Shown: positions 31,706 through 43,329 of the stretch, in pieces
Layout: every line of letters begins with the position of its first letter
How positions within the stretch are numbered: the first letter of the stretch is position 1
NCBI GenBank assembly: GCA_032718475.1
Contig: JAUCBJ010003059.1
Location: forward strand, 1-48,283
Source of the DNA: Nemertoderma westbladi
Lineage: Eukaryota > Xenacoelomorpha > Nemertodermatida > Nemertodermatidae
Length of the DNA: 48,283 nucleotides
Direction: 5' to 3'
Program-made: the position numbers and the translations under genes
Notes under the pieces: generated by a model
The model's database searches: none
What the model saw: only the letters and a program-made list of their open reading frames with translations
Told to the model about the DNA's origin: nothing

Positions 31706-33319
31706 TTACAAAATCAGAGTATCTCTTATGTCAAGTTGTGCGTTTAAGGAAGCTCGGAATTTTATACAATCCAGTTTGGAATGTTGCAGCTCCTCCCGAA
31801 GTTGTTTAATAATTTTATTCTTATAAATAAGTTCCCGATGGAGGGAATTAATAGTATCCTCGAGTAAACCGAGTCGGGCTTGGCTCTCTTCCATGGACTC
31901 ACCGAATTCCGGTGGATTGTCGAGGCAGAAGAAATCGCGAGTGGCCGAATCCGACATCATATCGGGTCGCGAAACGACACTCAATATGAAAATCTGCAAA
32001 CCTCTTTGGCGAATCTTTAAGAAATCCTCCTTGAAGTTGCTGCCAATCCATTTCCGAGGTGGCAAGTTTAATTTAGTTCTGGGAAAATCCTTTTTTAATC
32101 TCGAATATAATTCGAGGAAATCGGAATACCTCCGGAAAACCAGCCAATCACGATCGCCCATGTGTACGTGGAGTTTATAGACGACGAATTTGGATCGCTC
32201 CTCTAGGATCTCGTACCCGACGATGGGGATGTAGATATCGTCGGCAGGTAGATTCTCGAACACCGAGCAACCCGCAGACACTGAGGAAGTCGCTTTGAAA
32301 GTGTGCCTCCCACTGTCTGAAGACAAGTCCAGGATTTTGAGGTCCACGTTAATAAACTCGTCGGAGTGGTCGCTCTCGAAGTAAGCGATCTCGCATTCGC
32401 TGGCAGCTGAACCCGACAGTTGATTGGAACTGCTAGGCGAGTTGTCTGGTGAGGTATTAGGAACACCTACTAACTCAGCAACTACGCACTCACTCCCGTC
32501 CACAGGAAGTTGGCCGTGAGTTTCTTTAAGAATAGAAGCGAGATTATCGGAATCAGTGAGGTCATCTGGTTGCGGGGAGTAATCAAAAGCCCGGAAACAA
32601 TCCAGTAATCTATTGTGGGTCTCTTTGGTGTCTTTGTCGACAAGTTCGGCATCAATGACATCACTATTGGTGTCTGGAACTGGTTCGCAGTAAAGGCTGT
32701 CTACCCTCCTATTATCTTGAAAATCTTGAGGATTACAAAATCTCATTGCTTCTTTTGTCTCATTCCCAACTTCCATCCGAAGTCGTCTTATTGACTCAAC
32801 GTCAGTAGCATTGACTTCTATTTGTCCGAGAACCTTGATTATTTCACTCTCGGCCACTACAGAGTCGGGAATTTCGATATCCACGCTCTGTACATCGCAA
32901 ATGTGATGGGAGCCATCTATATCAGGGTTATTATCCAATAATTGTACATCAATGTTATCAGCTTGTGGATGAGCAACTTGTAAAACGTCATCATCACTTT
33001 TCGATTGTAAATCTGTATCATTACATAAATGATTACTACATTTGTTTTCTAATGTATAACTAACACTACCATCTGATTCTTCATTGGTATTTATCAGTTC
33101 CGTATCAGCTTCGAACAGCTGCATCATCGTCGATTCCATATCATCATCTTCTTCACTGATCACTATATCCTCACTGGTCATATCAGAGCCGTCACTTTTT
33201 ATGGATCCATCATCATTATTACAACCAGGTTCATATTTTAAATCCCAATTTCTTCCCTCCATTTTCTCTTCGATTGAATCAAGTATAGCATCAACAATCT
33301 CTGCCGATATAACATCCAT
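31706..33319 (-). CDS. SNX16-like sorting nexin, long paralogue with acidic N-terminus
   Basis: A 537-residue protein in one exon. Residues 1-360 are acidic, Asp/Glu/Ser-rich and of unrecognised fold (for example SEDIVISEEDDDMES). A PX domain spans about 360-470 (IPIVGYEILEERSKFVVY, FRRYSDFLELYSRL, NLPPRKWIGSNFKEDF, RQRGLQIFI, FFCLDNPPEF). A coiled coil follows at about 475-525. As in SNX16, a PtdIns3P-binding endosomal role is inferred. No ATG lies between an upstream in-frame TAA and the chosen start, which supports it. Relative to the 25393-26082 paralogue, the two are co-linear without indels over 508 bp. Flanks are almost identical and a middle block is diverged. The acidic extension is specific to this copy. 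Confidence 0.87.
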   Translation of the reverse strand: MDVISAEIVDAILDSIEEKMEGRNWDLKYEPGCNNDDGSIKSDGSDMTSEDIVISEEDDDMESTMMQLFEADTELINTNEESDGSVSYTLENKCSNHLCNDTDLQSKSDDDVLQVAHPQADNIDVQLLDNNPDIDGSHHICDVQSVDIEIPDSVVAESEIIKVLGQIEVNATDVESIRRLRMEVGNETKEAMRFCNPQDFQDNRRVDSLYCEPVPDTNSDVIDAELVDKDTKETHNRLLDCFRAFDYSPQPDDLTDSDNLASILKETHGQLPVDGSECVVAELVGVPNTSPDNSPSSSNQLSGSAASECEIAYFESDHSDEFINVDLKILDLSSDSGRHTFKATSSVSAGCSVFENLPADDIYIPIVGYEILEERSKFVVYKLHVHMGDRDWLVFRRYSDFLELYSRLKKDFPRTKLNLPPRKWIGSNFKEDFLKIRQRGLQIFILSVVSRPDMMSDSATRDFFCLDNPPEFGESMEESQARLGLLEDTINSLHRELIYKNKIIKQLREELQHSKLDCIKFRASLNAQLDIRDTLIL

Positions 33320-34645
33320 TACAACTTGTTCATTCCCGAAAGCTACATAATTGTTACACCCAATACATTTATTTGCTGTTATACTTAGACTAAGTTTGTT
33401 ATTGTGTTATGAGGACAAACATTAACCAATGTGTAGTTATAGATATAGTGTTTATGTTGGGTCTGCAGTAAGTATTTAATAATATGAAGTTTAAACATCC
33501 GTAAAAAATTAGGTTGCCAAACTCTCCGCAATGGGCCTATGAGATGAAATTACAACAGATTAAAATCCCAGATTTTGGCAAATGGCATCGCATTAGTTCA
33601 TACATAATTAATAATACAGGGGTACCAGAATTAATAATACTTCTTGGCAATAGATTAATCAAATGCACCAAGGATACGCCAATAATAATAATATTACACA
33701 GTATATCAAAGTATCAGCAGGTAAAAACAGTTAAAAAATCCGTTCTCTATTAAACACAATACAGCAATATAATAATGGAGCAGTTATGTCAGAAAGTTAC
33801 ACAGCTACATAGCCCATAACTGCTGTAACTGGAAGCACACAGCCCATTGGTCCAAGTTCTTTTGTTCATTGTTCCCTTACATCATTAGGTGGGTGGTAAA
33901 TGAACGCCCATAGACCGCTAATAGGATAGTCTTTGAGTAATCATGGTTGGATGTGGGGCAGCTGCACTCCATATACAGTACTACACTGTATGGTATACCT
34001 ATCACGGGGCCGTTAGTTAATGTTTATTGCTTCATTAAAGCTCCCAGCAGGAGGGGTTGGTTGTTGGTAAAGCGTAAAGGCCCCGTGCGCCATTACACAA
34101 TACAAGTAGCGAGTAGGGGTAGGTCCAAATGGCGATATTATTAATAGATGTGCTGTATAATTTAGTATAATTTAAATCTCATTTGTCTCACACATAGACA
34201 CAGCTACGGTGGCTGATGATTGCTGCTACATTTGAATTATTATTTTTTCTCAATTAGGCATTTTTTTAAATTAGGTAAATTATTTTATGCAGAATTCAGA
34301 AAAATCGCATTATTAAAAAAAAACGTCTTATGAAAAATTAATTCAACTATGGCCGTAATCAGCCACTGTATACAGCAGTGTATCAACATATTAGAAAGGA
34401 GATAAAAACTTGTAAAATTGCCATTTAATAATAAATAAAAACATTTTATTAATATTTCATGTCGAGACGTACTTTAAACTCGAAAGTAACACAGAGTAAC
34501 AACAACACTAACAATGAACAACATGATGGTGAATGTAATAAATCAATTATAATGGTTTGGAAACATTTATAGTAATAAATGGAGGACTGCCATTGCCTTT
34601 ACCGAATTCGCACCTCTATCTCCTTACACCTGCTGTATCCCGCAT
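33320..34645. other. Upstream region of the long SNX gene, no other gene
   Basis: A+T-rich. Small frames (79 codons or less) lack recognisable motifs. Confidence 0.4.
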
Positions 34646-34657
34646 TGCGGTGTGGTA

Positions 34658-35310
34658 CTTCTAGGATCGGTATGCTGCATTGCAGCTGCATTTTTAAGAA
34701 TTCTGTGCCGGCTTGTCGATAAAATTGCGCCGCCACAACTCCCAATCACCCGTGACATTTGCTAGATCATCCACATCTTTAAGGCCAGTGTCCTTTAAGA
34801 TGCGTCTCAAGAAGGTCATTGGCTGTCCATCTTGCTTATTAACTCCATGAGGCTGCCAAAGCACAAGATTATGCACTGGCAGGTCCTCACGGCGAAAGCA
34901 ATGTCCTGCAACGCGAGGCGATTTTGTTCTAGTGTCAAGCTTGGGGGGACCAATGAGAGACCTCCAATGTTATATAATGTCTGGTTATGAGATGTGTGCA
35001 TTGTACTTGACGCAATGAACCCGGTGTAGCATTCTTGTGAATGTGCCATCCAGAGATTTGGTGTCCTCAGCAGTTAGAGCCCAGCATGGACTCCCATAGA
35101 GGAGTACTGGAACTACTGCTGCTCTAAATAATCGGACCTTAAGTTTCCGATTAATTCTATGTGACTTCCAAATCCTGGAAAGCCTATTCAAGGCTGCCCA
35201 TGCCTTTCTCTTACGTATTTGAAGGTCCTCACCCGACTTCCGGATCCATGATCCCAGGTAACAGAAGTCGTCCACATGTTCAAGCATACCATCCTTTGAG
35301 CTTATGCTCA
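34658..35310 (-). mobile_element. 5'-truncated RTE-type LINE copy with 12-bp target duplication
   Basis: On the minus strand it starts at SISSKDGMLEHVDDFCYLGS and continues through LYGSPCWALTAEDTKSLDG to the C-terminus and 3' hairpin. The word tgcggtgtggta flanks it at 34646-34657 and 35311-35322. Frameshifts near 34985 and 34860 split the frame. Truncation upstream of RT makes it non-functional. Confidence 0.92.
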
Positions 35311-35322
35311 TGCGGTGTGGTA

Positions 35323-35799
35323 AACACTAGAACAAGCTGTTGTGATTGTGCACCCCATACACCCCTTTAGACCTGTCGTCGCGCACTCATTCAATGTCAT
35401 ACGTCCGCGGACTGGCGACTGGCAATCTATTCTCAAATTCCATCGACATTTGGATTTCGTGATAAAATTTTTTAAAAATATTCAAACCAGCCTTTATCTT
35501 CTAAATTGGCCCCTGATAATATTCAGTTGTTAATACACGAGTATTGGGCTTTGCCCAGCACGAAGACTGGTCCTTTGCGTAGCAGTAAAATTAGTGATCC
35601 TTTTACTCCCCCTCGCGGCCGACAGATGAACTACAGTATAGACGTTTCTGTGTTTAATTTCTAAACTTTTTATAGACTACATGTGTACCAATGTTCTATG
35701 TTCCCGTGTTCTAGAGCATTTTGTTGATGTAATAATATCAATATACTAGTATTACCATGTAGGCATTGTATTGTTGCCAAGCTACTTATGAGATAAAAG
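35323..35799. other. Non-coding interval
   Basis: No gene or named repeat seen. Confidence 0.4.
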
Positions 35800-36302
35800 A
35801 AAATGTTCCAGAATGTTAAGCATTTATTAAATAGAATAAACGGCCTGCAGCGGAAGCAAATACAGTACATGCAACATTCGAATTCCCATATCTCAGCTAT
35901 TTCCCAACCAAATTCAAATATTTGTACATATTTGGAATCATTGAACGGCCACTTTCCTCACTATAATGTTGAAGAATACTACTGTACTACTAGGATCGGC
36001 ATGCTGCATTGCAGCTGCATTTTTAAGAATGCTGTGCCGGCATATCGACAAAATTCCGACAAAATTAATTGAAGAATAACTGCAGTACGACTGGTGCAAT
36101 ATCGCCGGAGACACTTTTATCAAACGCCTGTAGCTAAAGAATGAAAGCGAAAATAAAAATTCTGGCTCACCCAGTCAGTGGTCGGGAGGTGAAACTATCT
36201 CTGTTTCAAATTTCAAGCTATCTCATTAAGATTTGTAGAAAAATTAGGGGTGGGGGGCCGTGTCACTGAATTACGACTCTTCTATATTCCAGAACATGGT
36301 GC
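35800..36302 (-). mobile_element. Second copy of the 3668-4998 TIR element, inverted
   Basis: The right edge (tatattccagaacatggtgc, 36284-36303) is the TIR. Inward blocks match 4430-4680 and 3720-3780 of the first copy in reverse complement (gtctccggcRatattKca, ctcagctatttcccaacca). The left end is less clear and may be truncated. It is interrupted by a 90-bp LINE 3' end at 35979-36068. The site where the first copy carries its LINE is uninterrupted here. Confidence 0.7.
35979..36068 (-). mobile_element. Minimal RTE-type LINE insertion (about 90 bp, 3' end only)
   Basis: It contains only the last codons (GTG)/stop area, the 3' hairpin and the TAG-type tail of the LINE. ttgaagaata flanks it at 35969-35978 and 36069-36078. 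A short internal repeat (ccgacaaaatt, cgacaaaatt) marks the 5' junction. This shows that fewer than 100 bases of 3' end suffice for a recognisable insertion. Confidence 0.85.
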
Positions 36303-36833
36303 ACAAAGCTAACTCCAAGTTTGTGCTAAAATCTAATCACGTTTTTAATTTTAGAATCGTTTAGAGAAGCTGCCACTTTTCGACATAGTACAGTAGGCCT
36401 ACATTCAAGTATAGCTTAAACGGACTCAAATAAAGGAAACGGTGAAGGTTTACATTTTTCAGATATTTCGGCCTTTACCGGCGGACTGGATGACTGCGGA
36501 CAGATCACCTTGTTCACAAAGACGAACCATGTGGTATACTGTAGTAGTAAGGCATACATTATTCTTTGAAAATGGTTGAAGGTCTGAAGGACCACATTGT
36601 TCATATAAATTTTTATGTAAACTTCCCCCGCTGCGCTCGCTCGGTATATAAATAAACTCAAGTCTTAACGCTTAAAAACTACATAACGCTACTTTTGACA
36701 AAATTATCTAACTAACTAACTGCTTTTTTTGGTAACAATTAATTCTATATGCGTATCCTAGGATAAGTGATATTCTAGAACAAATTTCTGATTTCAAATT
36801 TCTGCACATAGCAAATTTCAATTAATAACAATC
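36303..36833. other. Upstream region of the fibrinogen-like gene
   Basis: No gene seen. This interval presumably holds the promoter of the gene starting at 36834, but no TATA box or initiator can be supported. Confidence 0.4.
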
Positions 36834-38728
36834 ATGTCACTGAATAAAAACAGCAGTGTTGATGTGTTTTATGATCTACATCAATGTAACATCAACGTTA
36901 CCTGTCCTCCAGAGATTCCAAAGCCAGGTTTTGAACCGAAAAAGAACAGGTTTCGAAACCTGGCAAGGCCGTGGGATGTTGAACGGAAATGGACAGCGAG
37001 CCTATTCAAAAACAACTTTAGGGATAGTAAGGAAGAATCACAGGGTCAACTGGAGGAAGATCCACCTCCTACTAAAAAGAAACGGCGATCTACTATTGGT
37101 ATGTCTTGGTGCCCAACAATTTTTTTATGTTAACTTTTTGTGAAACATTCTACATAGTTATTAATTTTTATGGTACCGGTAGCCTAAATATTTTTTAAGA
37201 TAGCTAAGCTAAGCTTATTATTTTTCAAAAAACAAACAATTAAAAAAATATTATGAAGAAAAAATAGTTTTTATTTATTTTATTTTTGGTACCGGTACAT
37301 TTTTTGCTTTTATTGTACAGTATAATATTTTTGTAAAAACCAAATTAGCCCTTTTCACCACAACTAACAATGTTGGCAACTATAAAAAACACTAGCTAGC
37401 TATTAACCTTATAAAATAAGCTACATACCGGTACCGGTAATAAAACAATTAAATATAATTAGAAATACCAAACATTATTTTTTGATTCTGTGATTAAATA
37501 TACGGCACTGGTGTATCGTGCTACAGACAGTACAGTAGAAGAGCTAGCGGCATGTATCGGTGCTGCAAGCAACTCTGCTAATGCTACAAAAATTGTGCAC
37601 CAAGGCCGGCCAAACGGACTGAAAAAACGGCGTATAATTATTGCACTTATTGTATTAGCGGCAGTGGCGACGGCAGCTGGTGTGATCGGGTTGATTCTTT
37701 GGCTGGTAAATCAAGCCATTGTGAAGGATTTGGGGATATCTACATCAACATTCCCAAATACTACTGGCACCGCTATTGGTGGGGAGTCTATCACCGACAG
37801 TACCACTGGTACAGGGATATCAAACACCGACAGTACCACTGGTACAGGGATATCAGCCATCGACAGTACCACTGGTACAGGGATATCAACCACCGACAGT
37901 ACCACTGGTACAGGGATATCAACCACCGACAGTACCACTGGTACAGATATATCAACCACCGACAGTACCACTGGTACAGATATATCAACCACCGACAGTA
38001 CCACTGGTACAGATATATCAACCACCGACAGTACCACTGGTACAGGGATATCAACCACCGACAGTACCACTGGTACAGGGATATCAACCAACGACAGTAC
38101 CAGTACTGGTGAGGTTTCAGCCACAACAACGACAATCTCAGAGAAGGTGGCCTTTTATCGGTCGTTTATCGACTGCGATAGAAGTAAAAGAGAATGCGAT
38201 CCCTACGATCCTGAAATATGCGATAACCTGACAGAATCCGATCAATATACGGTCGATATCGGAAGTCAACTCTACTTTGCAGAAACTAACGACAAGAAAC
38301 TAAGTTGCGATCGCGATTGGATCATATTTTATAGACGTATCCCCAACACCAGTTTCACTGGTGGTGTTGACGTGTACGGTATGGGATTCGGAGATTCTAA
38401 TGGAAGTTACTTCCTGGGCCTGGTTAATATGCGTGATCTGACAGAGGATAGGGAATGTTTTATGAAGATTGAATGTGGTACAGCGACGGCTTTATACAGA
38501 AGCTTTACTGTGAGGGGTACTGGTGGGTATCTAAAGATTACAAGTTATTACGATGAGTCCAACACCGGTGTATCTGCTAATGAAAGAAACTGCGATCTTT
38601 CTGTTTACAACAACGAGAGGTTTGATTTTGATAAAGGATGGTGGAATGGCGGATCTCCCCCAAGGGAATGGGAAACAAAAACTGAAACTATGGAGATGAA
38701 GGTGAAATGCAAGAAAACAGTTGTGTGA
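36834..38728 (+). CDS. Type II membrane protein with Ser/Thr-repeat stalk and fibrinogen-C-like domain (two exons)
   Basis: Exon 1 is 36834-37098 and exon 2 is 37527-38728, joined by a predicted intron with donor G|GTATGT and acceptor CTACAG. Both are phase 1, giving about 488 residues. Exon 1 encodes a cytosolic tail ending in a basic run (TKKKRRS). Exon 2 has KKRR followed by a hydrophobic helix (about 125-150; stop-transfer of a type II protein). About ten 11-residue DSTTGTGISTT-type repeats follow (about 179-285), a likely O-glycosylated stalk. A C-terminal domain follows (about 295-488) with WIIFYRR, YGMGFGDSNGSYFLGL and GWWNG, which resembles a divergent fibrinogen C-terminal (FReD) fold. 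FIBCD1 is a known type II FReD receptor, so a surface recognition role is plausible. Exon 2 lacks its own ATG near the start, supporting the splice. Join and domain call are inferred. Confidence 0.65.
37793..38110 (+). repeat. 33-bp coding minisatellite of the stalk
   Basis: About ten tandem 33-bp units (gacagtaccactggtaca + ggg/gat + atatcaaccacc) encode 11-residue repeats. Three consecutive units carry the GTD variant in place of GTG, so units spread by unequal exchange. Because 33 is divisible by three, four other frames are also open. Those are shadows. Confidence 0.93.
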
Positions 38729-38845
38729 AACATTCGAGATGAAACTGAAACACATAAAGTAACAAACTGTACAGTAGCGCAGTAGGTAACGTAACTAACA
38801 TTATAATTATAATATACAACAAATTAATAATATCCTCTGAGTTAC

Positions 38846-38851
38846 AATAAA
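38846..38851 (+). promoter_or_regulatory. Candidate polyadenylation signal of the fibrinogen-like gene
   Basis: AATAAA 118 bases after the stop codon, the first canonical hexamer downstream. The palindromic satellite starts about 85 bases later. Confidence 0.5.
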
Positions 38852-38931
38852 CAAATGAACGGCACTGCCGTAGGTCGTGTGGCCTCCGTTGGGAACGTCG
38901 GTTCCAGGAACCGCGGTTGGAATCCCATAAA

Positions 38932-40460
38932 GGATAGATGGAACCCGTAGACCCAATGGGTAACCCATGGGTTACATCAAACCCGTAGACCCAACGGGTA
39001 ACCCGTGGGTTACATCCAACCCGTAGACCAAGCGGGTAACCCATGGGTTACATCAAACCAGTAGACCAAACAGGTAACCCAAGGGTTACATCAAACCCGT
39101 AGACCCATCGAGTATCTCATGGGTTACATCCAACCGGTAGGGCAAACGGGTAACCCAAAGGTTACATCCAACCCGTAGACCAAGCGGGTAACCCATGGGT
39201 TACACCCAACCCGTAGACCCAATGGTTAACCCATGGGTTACACCCAACCCATAGACCCAACGGGTAACCCGTGGGTTACATCCAACCTGTAGGGCAAACG
39301 GGTAACCCAAAGGTTACATCCAACCCGTAGACCAAGCGGGTAACCCATGGGTTACATCAAACCAGTAGACCAAACGGGTAACCCATGGGTTACACCCAAC
39401 CCATAGACCCAACGGGTAACCCATGGGTTACATCAAACCAGTAGACCAAACGGGTAACCCATGGGTTACATCCAACCAGTATACTCAACGGGTAACCCAT
39501 GGGTCACATCCAACCAGTAGATCCAACGGGTAACCCATGGGTTACACCCAACCCATAGACCCAACGGGTAACCCATGGGTTACATCCAACCTGTAGGGCA
39601 AACGGGTAACCCAAGGGTTACATCCAACCCGTAGACCAAGCGGGTAACCCATGGGTTACACCCAACCCATAGACCCAACGGGTAACCCATGGGTTACATC
39701 CAACCTGATGGGCAAACGGGTAACCCAAGGGTTACATCCAACCCGTAGACCAAACGGGTAACCCAAGGGTTACATCCAACCCGTAGACCAAGCGGGTAAC
39801 CCATGGGTTACACCCAACCCGTAGACCCAATGGTTAACCCATGGGTTACACCCAACCCATAGACCCAACGGGTAACCCATGGGTTACATCCAACCTGTAG
39901 GGCAAACGGGTAACCCAAGGGTTACATCCAACCCGTAGACCAAGCGGGTAACCCATGGGTTACATCCAACCAGTATACTCAACGGGTAACCCATGGGTTA
40001 CATCCAACCAGTAGACCCATCGAGTATCTCATGGGTTACATCCAACCCGTAGACCAAGCGGGTAACCCATGGGTTACATCAAACCAGTAGACCAAACGGG
40101 TAACCCATGGGTTACATCCAACCAGTATACTCAACAGGTAACCCATGGGTCACATCCAACCAGTAGATCCAACGGGTAACCCATGGGTTACATCCAACCA
40201 GTAGACCCATCAAGTATCTCATGGGTTACATCCAACCCGTAGACCCAGCGGGTAACCCAAGGGTTACATCCAACCAGTAGACCCAACGGGTAACCCATGG
40301 GTTACATCCAACCAGTAGACCCATCCAGTATCCCATGGGTTACACCCAACCCGTAGACCCAGCGGGTAACCCGTTACTTCCATCCCGTAGACCCAACGGG
40401 TAACCCATGTGTTACATCCAACCCGTAGGCCCAAGCTCAACGGGTAACCCATGGGTTTGA
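38932..40460. repeat. Palindromic satellite array (about 38-bp unit)
   Basis: About 40 units of the form acccgtagacccaacggg + taacccatgggttacatcca. Each unit contains the perfect 16-bp palindrome GTAACCCATGGGTTAC or a close variant (ccaaggg, ccgtggg). Blocks of three to four units with the same variants (for example ctgtagggcaaacggg then ccgtagaccaagcggg) recur around 39290, 39590, 39700 and 39890, so there is a higher-order organisation. No coding function. Confidence 0.95.
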
Positions 40461-41040
40461 TCCATAACGAAACGCCCTCCGTCTGTTTAAACCTAAAGGG
40501 ACGATAAATTATCTAGTTTTATAAATTAATTAAGAGTTTATGATTGTTTCAGTAAGAATAAATATAATTCGGCTATAGATATTACAGTATTAATAATATG
40601 TTACTTACTATTAATAGTTATTATATTTAGTCTCTTTAACTTGAACTCAATAGGAAACAGATCGTAGATAATCGTTTGGGACGTTCCCAGCAGCGACCGC
40701 AACGTTGGTTTCACATAGAACATCGTGATTCTTTTATTTAATCTGACAAAGACAATACAATGTATTATATGTAAAGATTAAACTGTAACGTAACTGTAGG
40801 CCTATCAACTAGTCAACCTATGTGATACTAGAATAGAGAAAATAATACTGGTAACTACAGAACTGAACAGTTTGGTAAGCTGGTGTAGGCTTTGAACCAG
40901 AGCTGAGAAACTGAAAGTAAATAGTACCGGTAGAATTAGAAAAGGGGCTCATAGCTAATGGGAGTGATAGAATACAGCAGAACAGAGTGATAGGAGGATC
41001 GCATAATTATGAAACGCAGTGGCTGCAGGGCATGGGCGGT
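40461..41040. other. Non-coding interval
   Basis: A+T-rich, no gene recognised. Confidence 0.4.
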
Positions 41041-41720
41041 CAAAGGGGACAGGGGGGGGGGGGGGGGCAATGCCCCTGGGCGCAGAGTACTAAGGGGGGC
41101 GGGCGCACAAATTTAATGAAAAAATAATCGTTTTTGCACTCAAACTTGAAATTTTATTGAAATTCATCCATTTTGTTATAATATTGTGGTATAAACGTAG
41201 TTAAACTCTACAGTCTGACTGTATGTAACTCTATTCTTGAAATACCGTGCACACACAGTACAATGAATGGGATATTATCTCCATTCTATACTGTATTCCA
41301 CATTTGGCAGAGACTTAGGAACCGGGGTCCCAGGGGGGCACGGTGCCTCCACTTTTTCCACCAACATTTAGATATTGAAACATTACCTACTGTACCCTAC
41401 AGGTAGTGCTGTAGTGGGGGTATTATCTTCCCTATAAAAATATTGTACATAATAAACAGCGCCGTAATATAAGAAACTGATGTAGGGCCCTTAATGGTAA
41501 TCAATGGGAGCCCATGTCGTGAAATCATCCCAGAAAGTAGGCCTACTCTTTATAAGCTGTTAATTTTAATCAAAATATTTTTAATTATTTAATTATGTTA
41601 AACAAAATAACTGTAATTAAATACTGCACAGTTGAAACGGGATGGGGGGTGGGGGGGGGGGGGTGTGGGTGAGGGTGAGGGGTTGGGGCGATTTTAGTTC
41701 GATTTGCCCCTGGGCGCTGC
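41041..41720. repeat. G-rich repeat relics (hAT-like ends?)
   Basis: Two G-tract blocks (41051-41068 and 41642-41665) are each followed by tgcccctgggcgc. This wording resembles the G-tract blocks at 1090 and 1541 and the general type of degenerate G-rich hAT ends. No intact element or target duplication could be defined. Confidence 0.4.
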
Positions 41721-41993
41721 GCATCCTCGCATCCTTTTTAGCGTCAAACATTCCCAGCAATGGCGACAACGATGACAGACTGCCCATTAATTATACCGCT
41801 ACTCCAAGGCTCACCTAGATTTCGTGGCTCGCCCCACACAAATTATTTACTGATAATTGGCAGTAAACAAGGTCGCAAGGTGACCCCAGTACATGTAATA
41901 TATAATAATAGGCATAATGTTTTTCCTTGACACAATCTTTTAATCTGAATTTAATGAACATTAAAGTATAAAAACACGAGGTTAATTTAAACA
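41721..41993. other. Non-coding, with a dispersed repeat end
   Basis: cgtggctcgccccaca at about 41822 is the inverse of the gtggggcgagccacg word at 27056. Confidence 0.4.
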
Positions 41994-42610
41994 TACCGTA
42001 AAACGGGGCCACTTGCAACATAAATTGCGATCTATTACATTTCTGAAGTTATTTACATTGTCTTAGCTTTACCAAGCTCAGGTTGATATTGATATTGATT
42101 TATTAGTGACGGGACACATAATAGATAACATTTAAGTTGGTATAGACCGTTAGCAACCATACAATTGTTATAGATACAGTACGAGATATTTTTGTTATGA
42201 ATTAAAATCAGTATGGTATGAAAAATATATGAACAGTACATCTTGCGCGAGATATATCGATAAAAGTGTCACTTAATGGGATAGCCACATGAGGCGGACC
42301 TCGTTTCCATGTGGGTCCCCGCTATGCAATAATGGCATAGCAGTGTATAATAGAGTTATCAAATTTCAATTTCAAACATCGATATCATCAAACAAACATA
42401 TTTTTAAAAATTTCTGCTGTGTTTCAAGTATCCCCAAGATGGGGTTACTTGAAAGTTGAAACATCACTTTGATTTCAATATAAATAGCTAATATTTTAAC
42501 ATATTGTTCTATTTTGGACATGTAAGGGGCTACTTGCAACACCGTCAGATGTAAATGATAAAGTAGCTAGAGTTAACAATGTAAACGTTAGAGTAAACAT
42601 TATAAAATAA

Positions 42611-42649
42611 TAAAAACCGACGCGTTTCGAATTTTAATTCGTCTTCAGG
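42611..42649 (-). ncRNA. Hammerhead-like motif of the Penelope/retrozyme type
   Basis: On the minus strand: CTGAAGA, a perfect hairpin (cgaatt-aa-aattcg), then AAACGCGTCGG. This recalls the CUGANGA...GAAAC core of hammerhead ribozymes found in Penelope-like elements. The expected G12 appears to be used in the stem or replaced, so catalysis is doubtful. It lies in the middle of the pogo-like element, suggesting a small insertion whose ends I could not define. Confidence 0.35.
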
Positions 42650-43329
42650 TATATAATACATAACATGATACAGTACAACAGTGCAGTAATTAAATTAAAG
42701 TGTACCAACACATATAATAATAAGATTAAATGGCGCCTAACTAAAGTTCAAATTTGCCGCCAATCTATTGCCATAGCTGAAGGGCTGCCCCCATCTCTGT
42801 TTGTTTATTCAAAAGTGGTATTGTCGCCTCTTTAATGCTCAAAGATTCGGCAATACGTACATGACTCCTTTTTTGACACATATATGCGATTTTAAAACTA
42901 TCAAAAACCGTCAGATGTGTTTTAAAAAATATGTTGGACACCTACATCAACAAATTACTACGTTTTAATGCTACCTTTGGATATGAACAAATTATTTGAG
43001 CACATTAATTCAATATCAATCTGTCAATCAGGCTGCTATTGCTATCCATATATCTACTATTGCATATGAATATTGTGTAAATGATAGCTGTACTTATTGC
43101 TTCTATGTTAAAATTAAAAATATAAAAAAAAACAAAAGGATATAAAATGGCAATAACAAACTGCATATATGTTTGGTTATATTGATTGCATAGTAAAATT
43201 TACGTGATTTAATATACAAAGTTTAACAATGTTTCAATGCCAAAATGCTATAAAAAGTTCGAGAATCGCAACAACGAATATTTGTGACAATTGGAGATGG
43301 AGAGTATGGGAGTCTTCCACAAATGAACA

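Noticed and set aside
37490-37526. Start of the fibrinogen-like protein at a GTG
   Set aside because: A GTG start is implausible in an animal. The open frame begins after a TAG at 37460 without ATG, and a phase-matched splice from exon 1 explains it better.
37699-38135. Four other ORFs over the 33-bp repeat
   Set aside because: Shadows of the coding minisatellite; only the frame with TM helix and ectodomain makes sense.
38932-40460. Telomere-like repeat because of the gggtta words
   Set aside because: Unit is about 38 bp and palindromic, not a TTAGGG array.
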